Source of the DNA: Propionibacteriaceae bacterium
GTDB lineage: Bacteria; Actinomycetota; Actinomycetes; Propionibacteriales; Propionibacteriaceae
Reading direction: 5' to 3'
NCBI GenBank assembly: GCA_030532825.1
Contig: JAUNKK010000010.1
Coordinates: 1 to 61,248 of the forward strand
DNA length: 61,248 bases
Numbering within the stretch: position 1 is the stretch's first letter; every line of letters starts with the position of its first letter. Below, piece after piece: positions 46,801 through 54,127 of this stretch. The notes beneath the pieces were generated by a model, which saw nothing but the letters and a program-made list of their open reading frames with translations, had not been told where the DNA came from and made no database searches. The translations under genes and the position numbers were made by a program.

Positions 46801-47436
46801 GAGCAAGCCCAAGCCGCTGTTGAGTCCGAAGCCTTTGGAGCGCTCACGGCAGAGCTCCGCCGCGCCGAAGCCAACCACCACAACGTCGAGACCCTGCTTC
46901 CACGCATCGTCCAGGCGCGCGGATTCGACGACGCTGACGACATCGCCGCGGTCATTCACTACCGGGTCGCCCGTGCCACCGCTCGCCCCGCCGGATCAGG
47001 ACGGGCCCGCAAAGCGCCCAGGCTCATCGCTGGGCTCCTGCCACACGCGGGCGGAGTACACGACGCCGAGATGCGTGCGGCGCTCGATGAGCGAGAAGCA
47101 CTCATCGAAGCCCGCGCCGACGCCGTTCTTGATGGCGCTCTCACCGACGAGGCACCCTGGATGAGAGCGCTCGGTACGTCACCGAGCGACACTCGCCGGG
47201 CCGCAGCATGGAGGAGGGCGGCGCGAGTGGTCGCCGCCTACCGAGACCGCTACCGCATCACCGACGACGCGCCCCTCGGGGCACCGCCCGTGTCCGAGGC
47301 GCAGAAGATCGACGCCGCGCGAGCGAAGGTATGCCTAGATCGCGCGTTGTCCTCAGCCACCGAGATGGATAGGTCGGAAGGGTTCAGCGCCCACGGGCCG
47401 ACGCGCACACAGTCGCAGCTAGGGCGAACCATCTGA
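43867..47436 (+). CDS. MobF relaxase-helicase (TrwC/TraA-like)
   Basis: 1189 residues from the ATG at 43867; the earlier ATG at 43834 adds no family sequence. The relaxase domain has N-terminal tyrosines in GYKYLLKTV (residues 14 and 16) and the metal-binding DPHLHTHVV near residue 220. A RecD-like SF1 helicase follows, with Walker A GPAGAGKTT (about 553), VIVDEASLAG and the late VTAHRAQGVTTD. It nicks oriT, stays bound to the strand and unwinds it. The C-terminus past 950 is helical and basic. The pattern is canonical for actinobacterial ICEs. Confidence 0.93.
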   Translation: MTVSMRVMSAGDGYKYLLKTVAAADGDRPLSTPLTRYFIEEGTPPGRWLGKGVASLGKGELVVGDQVSEAQLQLLMGMGHDPITNAPLGRAFPAYKDAPKRIEARIAKLDATLTPGAKGEAVALIVAEENARAGRRAVAGFDFTFSIPKSASVLWAVADAGVQAMIGAAHHRAVAEVVAFMEREVAATRTGATAGDGAVAQVKVEGLIATAFDHFDSRAGDPHLHTHVVISNKAKTILDGKWRSLDGRPMHAAVVVLSELHEAVFADHMTRIFGVEWEARDMGRDRNPAWAITAVPETLVVEFSSRARHIDAEKNRLIDEYVTAHGRQPSNATILKLRAQATLSTRPDKQVRSLADLTEEWRTRATTILGGDATRWAMDATGNDRPLLLRADDIPLDVIREIGRSVVEAVGEKRSTWRRWNLMAEAARQTMGWRFATTTDRESVIAMVTDAAQLASLRLTPPELSLSPVVFRRDDGTSVFRPVNSTIFTSEVQLLAEDRLLDRSRDLTGPTVSLATVEKITRKPDTDGLLLGEDQTDALTRIAVSGRVLDVLVGPAGAGKTTAMNALRRAWEAEHGKGSVVGLAPSAVAAQVLADDLGIETENTAMWWQNHLTKGLTFQPGQLVIVDEASLAGTLSLDRITGLAQQVGAKVLLVGDYAQLQSVDAGGAFSMLAHDRTDTVELIDVHRFHQPWEKLGSLDLRHGHTSVIDTYLAHGRIRDGDTETMTDAAYTAWRADRDAGRITVLITETREQVTALNERARADLLIDGTLDQDREVELRDGTHAGIGDTVITRRNDRKITASNGNDWVRNGDIWTITDVRDDGSITIRRPGRSYGGAIVLPAAYVAEYVDLGYAVTAHRAQGVTTDTAHVLVEPTATRENFYVSMTRGRAANHAYVILDRVDDHQQPHPGDDPNASGRSVLTGVLQHVGAELSAHETITTEHEQWGSIAQLAAEYETIAAAAQHDRWASLVRASSLTAEQAQAAVESEAFGALTAELRRAEANHHNVETLLPRIVQARGFDDADDIAAVIHYRVARATARPAGSGRARKAPRLIAGLLPHAGGVHDAEMRAALDEREALIEARADAVLDGALTDEAPWMRALGTSPSDTRRAAAWRRAARVVAAYRDRYRITDDAPLGAPPVSEAQKIDAARAKVCLDRALSSATEMDRSEGFSAHGPTRTQSQLGRTI

Positions 47437-47581
47437 CTCCCCCTTCCCAATGTCGGCCCACAGACGTAGCCTTGGAGGTGAGGCGGATTTCTCCTTACCT
47501 TTGGGCCGTTCGCGGCAGACCCTCGGGTCACTCTCCACGCACCGTCTCGACGAAGCAGGCGCGTGTTGAGAGGAGCCCACC

Positions 47582-47950
47582 ATGATCCGCCTACTGTGGA
47601 CAGCGAGCGTCGAGGTCCGATACTTCCTCCGGCGCTACATGCCGAGCAACATCGTCCTTGATCTGCTTCGCACAAGGCGGGGACTCAAGTGGGGCATCCC
47701 TGCGATGCTCTTGGCCGTTCCCTACCTCGTCGTCGCCCACTGGTGCACCACCCTCGCCGGCAGCGGTGGTCCCGGGTGGCTCCACCTCGTCGTACTCGTG
47801 TGCATTTGGAACGCGCTCAAGATGACGCTCTTCGGTCCAATGAGTCTCGTGATGCTCGTGAAGGTCCGCGCTCGTGAATGCCGCGCGCGGCGTCAGTGCG
47901 TGAGTGGCGGCACGCCGGCGCTGCTCGAACTTGCTCACAGCGAGCGCTGA
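47582..47950 (+). CDS. Small membrane protein downstream of the relaxase
   Basis: 122 residues. Two hydrophobic helices (WGIPAMLLAVPYLVVAHW and LHLVVLVCIWNALKMTLFGP) lie between basic ends (YFLRRYMPSN, RARECRARR). The sequence resembles a short family common in Micrococcales mobile DNA that is sometimes mislabelled sulfate permease; it is far too small for that. GAGAGGAG lies upstream of the ATG. Function unknown. Confidence 0.6.
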   Translation: MIRLLWTASVEVRYFLRRYMPSNIVLDLLRTRRGLKWGIPAMLLAVPYLVVAHWCTTLAGSGGPGWLHLVVLVCIWNALKMTLFGPMSLVMLVKVRARECRARRQCVSGGTPALLELAHSER

Positions 47951-47983
47951 ACTCCGGTGCCAGCCCGTAGCACTGTGTAGTTC

Positions 47984-48982
47984 CTACAGAGTCCGCGCGG
48001 ACTCGGATGTAGGCCGACGAATCTGATCCCTGGCGAGTCCGGCGTGCAGCGCCGGCGCAGGGCGCGAGCCCTGGTGTTCCACGAGTCTCGCAAGGTCCGC
48101 AGTGCTGGTTACAAGCGACGCCACACCGGCCTGCAACAGGCCGTGCGGTCCCGCACTCGATGCGCTCGTCACCGGCCCCGGAACTGCTCCCACTCCTCGC
48201 CCCAGCTCCGAGGCGCGATGCGCCACCGCCAGCGAGCCCGAGCGGAATCCGGCCTCGACAAGAACCGTCGCCGACGAGAGCGCCGCCATCAAGCGTGCCC
48301 GAGCGATGAAGCGATGTCGGGTTGGAACAGTACCTGGCGGAACCTCGCTGACCAGCACCCCAACACGGGCCACGCGGTCGAGAAGCTCGCGGTGCCCAGC
48401 AGGGTAAGGCCGGTCAACCCCATTGGCGAGAACGGTGATGGTATCACCGCCTGTTGCGAGAGCAGTCTGATGTGCAACTCCTTCGATCCCGTAGGCACCC
48501 CCGGCAACTACAACTCGGTGGTCAGCAGCGACGGAGGCAGCGAGTTCGCGAGCTACATGATCCCCGTACGAGGTAGACGCCCGCGCTCCGGTGATCGTCA
48601 CGAAGTCGCGCAACGGACGAGACAGGAAGGAGGACGCGCCGCGAACCCACAGCACGTACGGTGCAGCTTCCCCCAGGTCGTTGAGGGCACCGGGCCAATG
48701 AGCGTCGCCGGGGATCAGCGCTCGGACTCCTGACTGCTGAATCTGGCTGAGCCGCTCAGTGATGCTCCGCGCCTCCGATGCGTTGAAATGGTCACGCCAG
48801 ACCTGCGCATCCGCAGAGTCGAGGCCACTGACCTCACCGTTGCGCTCGGCAAGCCGGAGCACCTCCACCGCCCCGACCTGAGCCAAGAGTCGGCCCGTCA
48901 CCGGATCGTTGGGCTCGACGAGCATGGACAACACCATGCGCGCGGTGCGTTCGTCCTTCGCGGCATCACTCAGGCCAGTCAT
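47984..48982 (-). CDS. DprA-like protein, intact copy
   Basis: 332 residues from the ATG at 48982 (GGGAGG upstream). An N-terminal helical part precedes the Rossmann-like DprA/Smf domain: VTITGARASTSYGDHVARELA, VVVAGGAYGIEGVAHQTALATGGDTITVLANGVDRPYP, LVSEVPPGTVPTRHRF and VLVEAGFRSGSLAVA. Where competence DprA has RNRIIAGLS, this has RARLMAALS, so ssDNA/RecA-loading work cannot be assumed. It is divergent from the TrlF-type gene. A decayed paralog lies at about 57050-57875 with the same relation to the next cargo. Confidence 0.85.
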   Translation of the reverse strand: MTGLSDAAKDERTARMVLSMLVEPNDPVTGRLLAQVGAVEVLRLAERNGEVSGLDSADAQVWRDHFNASEARSITERLSQIQQSGVRALIPGDAHWPGALNDLGEAAPYVLWVRGASSFLSRPLRDFVTITGARASTSYGDHVARELAASVAADHRVVVAGGAYGIEGVAHQTALATGGDTITVLANGVDRPYPAGHRELLDRVARVGVLVSEVPPGTVPTRHRFIARARLMAALSSATVLVEAGFRSGSLAVAHRASELGRGVGAVPGPVTSASSAGPHGLLQAGVASLVTSTADLARLVEHQGSRPAPALHAGLARDQIRRPTSESARTL

Positions 48983-49157
48983 CGTCGGTTCCTCCCCACG
49001 TCCGTTGCCCAGGAGGTGCGCCGAACAAGACGAAGACTCGCCGACAGCGGCGCGGCCTCGGTGCGGCGTCGGTGCCTGCCGATACTCTGAAGACGTGAAC
49101 ACGTAACGGCGGTCCTCCTGGTTCGGCCGACGTCGGAGTCGGTCGGAAGGAACGCAA

Positions 49158-49915
49158 GTGACAACAGCAGGACTGGAGCGTGCACGCGGCACGGCGTGGC
49201 GAATCTGGGACCTTCACGTGCACACGCCAGCCTCCATCGTTCAGCACTACGGTGCCGACACCGACGAGACTTGGGCCCAGTTCATCGATGAACTTGAGGC
49301 TCTGCCAGAAGACATGACTGTCATCGGCATCAATGACTACTGGTTCCTGGACGGCTACAAGCGTGTCATCGAGGCACGGAAGAGCGGACGCCTTCAGAAC
49401 CTCGAAGCGATCTTCCCGGTGATCGAACTGCGGCTGGATCACTTCGGTGGCACCGACGGGAAACTGGCGAGGGTCAACCTGCATGTCATCTTCGACCCAG
49501 ACCTCGACCCGGAAGTGATTCAGGCACAGTTCATCAACGCGCTCCAGCCAAAGATGAAGCTCGCACCGAGCCACTCCTCCCTCAGCTGGCAGGGCGTAAT
49601 CACGCGGGATTCGCTGACCGACCTCGGCCGCAGGATTAAAGAATCCGTCCCGGCTGAGCACCTGTCGAATTACGATTCGGACCTCCGCGAAGGGTTCAAC
49701 AACCTGAACGTCGGCCTCGACGACGTTCAGGCGATCCTCGCCGGCTCATACTTCAAAGGTCGTGCGCTCATCGGGATTGGCAAGACCGAGTGGCGGGACA
49801 TCAAGTGGAACGACCAATCAATCGCCGCGAAGAAGAACGTCATCAACTCGGCACAGTTCATCTTCACCGCCTATGAGGACACGACCCGGTGGCAGGCAGA
49901 CGTGGAAGAACTCCG
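49158..49915 (+). pseudogene. TrlF-type PHP/SMC-like ATPase gene, 5' part, split by IS6100 unit
   Basis: The frame encodes a PHP-type phosphoesterase start: WRIWDLHVHTPASIVQHYG (HVH metal ligands), MTVIGINDYWFLDG, FPVIELRLDHFG and HVIFDPDLDPE. It runs to VEELR at the insertion point and would then read into IS6100, ending at 50153 as a hybrid. Joined to 54128-56402 it gives 3033 bases, exactly 1011 codons with the stop. So it was intact before the insertion. The start is a GTG close to GGAAGGA and diverges from the dprA-like gene. Confidence 0.88.
49908..49915. repeat. 8-bp target duplication, left copy
   Basis: GAACTCCG directly before the left IS6100. The identical octamer follows the right IS6100 at 54120-54127. 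Confidence 0.95.
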
Positions 49916-50795
49916 GGCTCTGTTGCAAAGATTGGCGGCAGTCAGAGGTAGGCTGTCGCTCTGCGCCGATCAGGCGGCTGCTGCGAAATGGTGGTTGAGC
50001 ATGCCCATGGCCTCCGTCAGCGCCGAGGGCCCAATGCCAAAAGCTCTCTCCACAAGGCGCACCTCGCCCCTGATGCCGGGCTGCAGGCACCAGGGGCGAG
50101 CCTGTCCTTTGCGCAGGGCTCGCATGACTTCGAATCCCTTGATCGTGGCATAGGCCGTGGGGATCGATTTGAAACCGCGCACCGGCTTGATCAGTATCTT
50201 GAGCTTTCCGTGATCGGCCTCGATCACGTTATTGAGATACTTCACCTGCCGGTGGGCCGTCTCCCGGTCCAGCTTTCCTTCGCGCTTCAATTCGGTGATC
50301 GCTGCACCATAGCTCGGCGCTTTGTCGGTATTGAGCGTGGCAGGCTTTTCCCAGTGCTTCAGGCCTCGCAGGGCCTTGCCCAGGAACCGCTTCGCTGCCT
50401 TGGCGCTGCGGGTCGGCGACAGGTAGAAATCGATCGTGTCGCCCCGCTTGTCGACTGCCCGGTACAGGTAGGTCCACTTGCCCCGCACCTTGACGTAGGT
50501 TTCATCCAGGCGCCAGCTCGGATCAAAGCCACGCCGCCAGAACCAGCGCAGCCGCTTCTCCATCTCCGGGGCGTAGCACTGGACCCAGCGATAGATCGTC
50601 GTATGGTCGACCGAAATGCCGCGTTCCGCCAGCATTTCCTCAAGGTCGCGATAGCTGATCGGATAGCGACAATACCAGCGCACCGCCCACAGGATCACAT
50701 CACCCTGGAAATGGCGCCACTTGAAATCCGTCATCGTTCCGTCCGTCCAATCTCCGCCAAGCATGCTCAAGCTTCACGATTTTTGCAACAGAGCC
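49916..50795 (-). mobile_element. IS6100: IS6100, left copy (880 bp)
   Basis: Exactly 880 bases with perfect 14-bp terminal inverted repeats GGCTCTGTTGCAAA / TTTGCAACAGAGCC. Length, ends and transposase are those of IS6100 of the IS6 family. Confidence 0.96.
49970..50734 (-). CDS. tnpA: IS6100 transposase
   Basis: 254 residues from the ATG that begins MTDFKWRHFQGDVILWAVRW; an upstream ATG at 50770 adds 12 residues. An N-terminal HTH (ISVDHTTIYRWVQCYAPEMEKRLRWFW in part) precedes the DDE domain: WRLDETYVKVRGKWTYLYRAVD, LNTDKAPSYGAAI with the second Asp, and NNVIEADHGKLK with the Glu. It makes replicative cointegrates as IS6-family enzymes do. The translation is identical to that of the right copy. 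Confidence 0.96.
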   Translation of the reverse strand: MTDFKWRHFQGDVILWAVRWYCRYPISYRDLEEMLAERGISVDHTTIYRWVQCYAPEMEKRLRWFWRRGFDPSWRLDETYVKVRGKWTYLYRAVDKRGDTIDFYLSPTRSAKAAKRFLGKALRGLKHWEKPATLNTDKAPSYGAAITELKREGKLDRETAHRQVKYLNNVIEADHGKLKILIKPVRGFKSIPTAYATIKGFEVMRALRKGQARPWCLQPGIRGEVRLVERAFGIGPSALTEAMGMLNHHFAAAA

Positions 50796-50902
50796 ATATC
50801 GACAACCTCTCGCGCAACCAAGACATCGCGGTCGGACTGCAAGTGATCTTGAAGCCACGGGCCCGTCCCACCCCGACATGGACCTCGATGCCCGAACGGA
50901 CG
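50796..50902 (-). other. Probable orf6 fragment of the integron 3' conserved segment
   Basis: Between the left IS6100 and orf5, where In4-type integrons carry orf6. The minus strand reads KSNVRSGIEVHVGVGRARG before running into IS6100, so only a truncated piece would remain. Identity by position only. Confidence 0.4.
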
Positions 50903-51403
50903 TTAGATTTCGAGTTCTAGGCGTTCTGCGATGAAGGTTGGATCCCAGCCGGGATTGAAAGTGTCGACGTGGGTGAATCCGAGCCGCTCGTATAGGCCAC
51001 GCAGGTTCGGGTGGCAGTCGAGCCGCAGCTTGGCGCACCCCTGCGTTCGCGCGGCATGGCGGCAAGCCTCGATCAGCGCGGAGCTGACACCCCGGCCCGC
51101 ATGTGTCCGTCGCACCGCGAGCTTGTGCAGATATGCGGCCTCCCCCTTGAGGGCGTCGGGCCAGAACTCGGGATCCTCGGCCGACAAGGTGCAACAGCCG
51201 ACGATGCCGTCGCTGCAACTCGCGACTAGGAGCTCGGATCTCAGGACGAAGGTCTCCGCGAATGTCCGGTCGATCCGCGCGACGTCCCAGGCGGGCGTTC
51301 CCTTGGCGGACATCCACGCCGCAGCGTCGTGCATCAGCCGCACAACCTCGTCGATATCACCCGAGCAGGCGACCCGAACGTTCGGAGGCTCCTCGCTGTC
51401 CAT
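50903..51403 (-). CDS. orf5: orf5, GNAT-family acetyltransferase of the 3' conserved segment
   Basis: 166 residues. The GNAT fold shows YLHKLAVRRTHAGRGVSSALIEACRHAARTQG with the acetyl-CoA loop around HAGRGV, then LRLDCHPNLRGLYERLGFTHVDTF. This is the usual orf5 that follows sul1 in class 1 integrons. The substrate is not known and it is not a proven resistance gene. It lies 127 bases downstream of sul1 on the same strand. Confidence 0.92.
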   Translation of the reverse strand: MDSEEPPNVRVACSGDIDEVVRLMHDAAAWMSAKGTPAWDVARIDRTFAETFVLRSELLVASCSDGIVGCCTLSAEDPEFWPDALKGEAAYLHKLAVRRTHAGRGVSSALIEACRHAARTQGCAKLRLDCHPNLRGLYERLGFTHVDTFNPGWDPTFIAERLELEI

Positions 51404-51530
51404 TCGCTCCCCTGGCGCGGTATGAACCGCCGCCTCATAGTGCAGTTTGATCCTGACGAGCCCAGCATGTCTGCGCCCACCTTCGCGGAACCTGACCAGG
51501 GTCCGCTAGCGGGCGGCCGGAAGGTGAATG

Positions 51531-52382
51531 CTAGGCATGATCTAACCCTCGGTCTCTGGCGTCGCGACTGCGAAATTTCGCGAGGGTTTCCGAGAAGGTG
51601 ATTGCGCTTCGCAGATCTCCAGGCGCGTGGGTGCGGACGTAGTCAGCGCCATTGCCGATCGCGTGAAGTTCCGCCGCAAGGCTCGCTGGACCCAGATCCT
51701 TTACAGGAAGGCCAACGGTGGCGCCCAAGAAGGATTTCCGCGACACCGAGACCAATAGCGGAAGCCCCAACGCCGACTTCAGCTTTTGAAGGTTCGACAG
51801 CACGTGCAGCGATGTTTCCGGTGCGGGGCTCAAGAAAAATCCCATCCCCGGATCGAGGATGAGCCGGTCGGCAGCGACCCCGCTCCGTCGCAAGGCGGAA
51901 ACCCGCGCCTCGAAGAACCGCACAATCTCGTCGAGCGCGTCTTCGGGTCGAAGGTGACCGGTGCGGGTGGCGATGCCATCCCGCTGCGCTGAGTGCATAA
52001 CCACCAGCCTGCAGTCCGCCTCAGCAATATCGGGATAGAGCGCAGGGTCAGGAAATCCTTGGATATCGTTCAGGTAGCCCACGCCGCGCTTGAGCGCATA
52101 GCGCTGGGTTTCCGGTTGGAAGCTGTCGATTGAAACACGGTGCATCTGATCGGACAGGGCGTCTAAGAGCGGCGCAATACGTCTGATCTCATCGGCCGGC
52201 GATACAGGCCTCGCGTCCGGATGGCTGGCGGCCGGTCCGACATCCACGACGTCTGATCCGACTCGCAGCATTTCGATCGCCGCGGTGACAGCGCCGGCGG
52301 GGTCTAGCCGCCGGCTCTCATCGAAGAAGGAGTCCTCGGTGAGATTCAGAATGCCGAACACCGTCACCCTGCTGCGTAACAT
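51531..52382 (-). CDS. sul1: Sulfonamide-resistant dihydropteroate synthase, altered N-terminus
   Basis: 283 residues. VTVFGILNLTEDSFFDESRRLDP, DVGPAASHPDARPVSP, LILDPGMGFFLSP and VSRKSFLGATVG identify Sul1, which replaces the host folate enzyme when sulfonamides are present. Normal Sul1 starts MVTVFG and has 279 residues. Here the start is ATG at 52382 reading MLRSRVTVFG, because the integron leader has been joined directly to the gene, replacing its own ATG. GGAG lies eight bases before the new start. It should be expressed from Pc. Confidence 0.95.
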   Translation of the reverse strand: MLRSRVTVFGILNLTEDSFFDESRRLDPAGAVTAAIEMLRVGSDVVDVGPAASHPDARPVSPADEIRRIAPLLDALSDQMHRVSIDSFQPETQRYALKRGVGYLNDIQGFPDPALYPDIAEADCRLVVMHSAQRDGIATRTGHLRPEDALDEIVRFFEARVSALRRSGVAADRLILDPGMGFFLSPAPETSLHVLSNLQKLKSALGLPLLVSVSRKSFLGATVGLPVKDLGPASLAAELHAIGNGADYVRTHAPGDLRSAITFSETLAKFRSRDARDRGLDHA

Positions 52383-52455
52383 CGTTGCTGCTCCATAACA
52401 TCAAACATCGACCCACGGCGTAACGCGCTTGCTGCTTGGATGCCCGAGGCATAGA

Positions 52456-52471
52456 CTGTACAAAAAAACAG
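52456..52471. promoter_or_regulatory. LexA box of the intI1 promoter
   Basis: CTGTACAAAAAAACAG, just upstream of the intI1 ATG, is the SOS box known for class 1 integrons. With intI1 dead it no longer has a useful target. Confidence 0.8.
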
Positions 52472-52483
52472 TCATAACAAGCC

Positions 52484-53239
52484 ATGAAAACCGCCACTGC
52501 GCCGTTACCACCGCTGCGTTCGGTCAAGGTTCTGGACCAGTTGCGTGAGCGCATACGCTACTTGCATTATAGCTTACGAACCTAACAGGCTTATGTCCAC
52601 TGGGTTCGTGCCTTCATCCGTTTCCACGGTGTGCGTCACCCGGCAACCTTGGGCAGCAGCGAAGTCGAGGCATTTCTGTCCTGGCTGGCGAACGAGCGCA
52701 AGGTTTCGGTCTCCACGCATCGTCAGGCATTGGCGGCCTTGCTGTTCTTCTACGGCAAGGTGCTGTGCACGGATCTGCCCTGGCTTCAGGAGATCGGAAG
52801 ACCTCGGCCGTCGCGGCGCTTGCCGGTGGTGCTGACCCCGGATGAAGTGGTTCGCATCCTCGGTTTTCTGGAAGGCGAGCATCGTTTGTTCGCCCAGCTT
52901 CTGTATGGAACGGGCATGCGGATCAGTGAGGGTTTGCAACTGCGGGTCAAGGATCTGGATTTCGATCACGGCACGATCATCGTGCGGGAGGGCAAGGGCT
53001 CCAAGGATCGGGCCTTGATGTTACCCGAGAGCTTGGCACCCAGCCTGCGCGAGCAGCTGTCGCGTGCACGGGCATGGTGGCTGAAGGACCAGGCCGAGGG
53101 CCGCAGCGGCGTTGCGCTTCCCGACGCCCTTGAGCGGAAGTATCCGCGCGCCGGGCATTCCTGGCCGTGGTTCTGGGTTTTTGCGCAGCACACGCATTCG
53201 ACCGATCCACGGAGCGGTGTCGTGCGTCGCCATCACATG
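52484..53239 (+). pseudogene. intI1: Class 1 integrase gene, nonsense codon 34 and 3' truncation
   Basis: ATG at 52484 reads [17 protein letters not shown] as IntI1 does. Codon 34, normally GAA (Glu), is TAA at 52583-52585. Downstream the frame stays open ([42 protein letters not shown] with the first catalytic Arg). It is cut by the right IS6100 after about residue 252 of 337, before the His-x-x-Arg and the nucleophile Tyr. Cassette capture is impossible from this copy. The region still supplies the Pc promoter on the minus strand. Confidence 0.95.
52571..52599 (-). promoter_or_regulatory. Integron Pc promoter, weak (PcW-type) boxes
   Basis: On the minus strand TGGACA (52594-52599) and TAAGCT (52571-52576) are 17 bases apart, the PcW combination. 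It points to sul1, whose start is 189 bases away with no cassette between. Two bases differ from the common sequence: one in the spacer, which also makes the intI1 stop, and one just after the -10 that creates TATAAT. Confidence 0.85.
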
Positions 53240-54119
53240 GGCTCTGTTGCAAAGATTGGCGGCAGTCAGAGGTAGGCTGTCGCTCTGCGCCGATCAGGCG
53301 GCTGCTGCGAAATGGTGGTTGAGCATGCCCATGGCCTCCGTCAGCGCCGAGGGCCCAATGCCAAAAGCTCTCTCCACAAGGCGCACCTCGCCCCTGATGC
53401 CGGGCTGCAGGCACCAGGGGCGAGCCTGTCCTTTGCGCAGGGCTCGCATGACTTCGAATCCCTTGATCGTGGCATAGGCCGTGGGGATCGATTTGAAACC
53501 GCGCACCGGCTTGATCAGTATCTTGAGCTTTCCGTGATCGGCCTCGATCACGTTATTGAGATACTTCACCTGCCGGTGGGCCGTCTCCCGGTCCAGCTTT
53601 CCTTCGCGCTTCAATTCGGTGATCGCTGCACCATAGCTCGGCGCTTTGTCGGTATTGAGCGTGGCAGGCTTTTCCCAGTGCTTCAGGCCTCGCAGGGCCT
53701 TGCCCAGGAACCGCTTCGCTGCCTTGGCGCTGCGGGTCGGCGACAGGTAGAAATCGATCGTGTCGCCCCGCTTGTCGACTGCCCGGTACAGGTAGGTCCA
53801 CTTGCCCCGCACCTTGACGTAGGTTTCATCCAGGCGCCAGCTCGGATCAAAGCCACGCCGCCAGAACCAGCGCAGCCGCTTCTCCATCTCCGGGGCGTAG
53901 CACTGGACCCAGCGATAGATCGTCGTATGGTCGACCGAAATGCCGCGTTCCGCCAGCATTTCCTCAAGGTCGCGATAGCTGATCGGATAGCGACAATACC
54001 AGCGCACCGCCCACAGGATCACATCACCCTGGAAATGGCGCCACTTGAAATCCGTCATCGTTCCGTCCGTCCAATCTCCGCCAAGCATGCTCAAGCTTCA
54101 CGATTTTTGCAACAGAGCC
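53240..54119 (-). mobile_element. IS6100: IS6100, right copy (880 bp)
   Basis: Same length, ends and orientation as the left copy. It truncates intI1 on its left side and abuts the GAACTCCG duplication on its right. Confidence 0.96.
53294..54058 (-). CDS. tnpA: IS6100 transposase, second copy
   Basis: 254 residues, the same translation as the transposase in the left copy, including the HTH and the DDE residues. No inactivating change is seen, so both copies should be active. Identical copies allow homologous excision of the 3324-base unit between them. Confidence 0.96.
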   Translation of the reverse strand: MTDFKWRHFQGDVILWAVRWYCRYPISYRDLEEMLAERGISVDHTTIYRWVQCYAPEMEKRLRWFWRRGFDPSWRLDETYVKVRGKWTYLYRAVDKRGDTIDFYLSPTRSAKAAKRFLGKALRGLKHWEKPATLNTDKAPSYGAAITELKREGKLDRETAHRQVKYLNNVIEADHGKLKILIKPVRGFKSIPTAYATIKGFEVMRALRKGQARPWCLQPGIRGEVRLVERAFGIGPSALTEAMGMLNHHFAAAA

Positions 54120-54127
54120 GAACTCCG
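54120..54127. repeat. 8-bp target duplication, right copy
   Basis: GAACTCCG directly after the right IS6100; pairs with 49908-49915. Confidence 0.95.

Larger units (their letters stand above)
49916..54119. mobile_element. IS6100-bounded resistance unit (orf5, sul1, dead intI1)
   Basis: 4204 bases between GAACTCCG duplications. Two IS6100 copies in the same orientation enclose a 2444-base class 1 integron fragment. The inner flanks (50796 on and before 53240) differ from each other and from the outer octamer. One event inserting an IS6100-containing circle (a translocatable unit) by cointegration explains this best, as known for the IS6 family. It carries sulfonamide resistance. Confidence 0.93.

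Noticed and set aside
45079..46959. A 626-codon open frame on the minus strand across the relaxase gene
   Set aside because: It is fully antisense to the MobF helicase domain, which has all expected motifs. In GC-rich coding DNA the opposite strand often stays open, and its translation shows no family features.
52566..52571. TATAAT on the minus strand as a new strong promoter for sul1
   Set aside because: No acceptable -35 box lies 15-19 bases upstream and there is no extended TGn motif. The TGGACA-17-TAAGCT pair is the better promoter call.
49916..54119. Classical composite transposon formed by two separate IS6100 insertions
   Set aside because: The inner flanks of the two IS copies do not show their own duplications, while a single octamer borders the whole unit. 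One insertion of an IS6100-containing circle is simpler.
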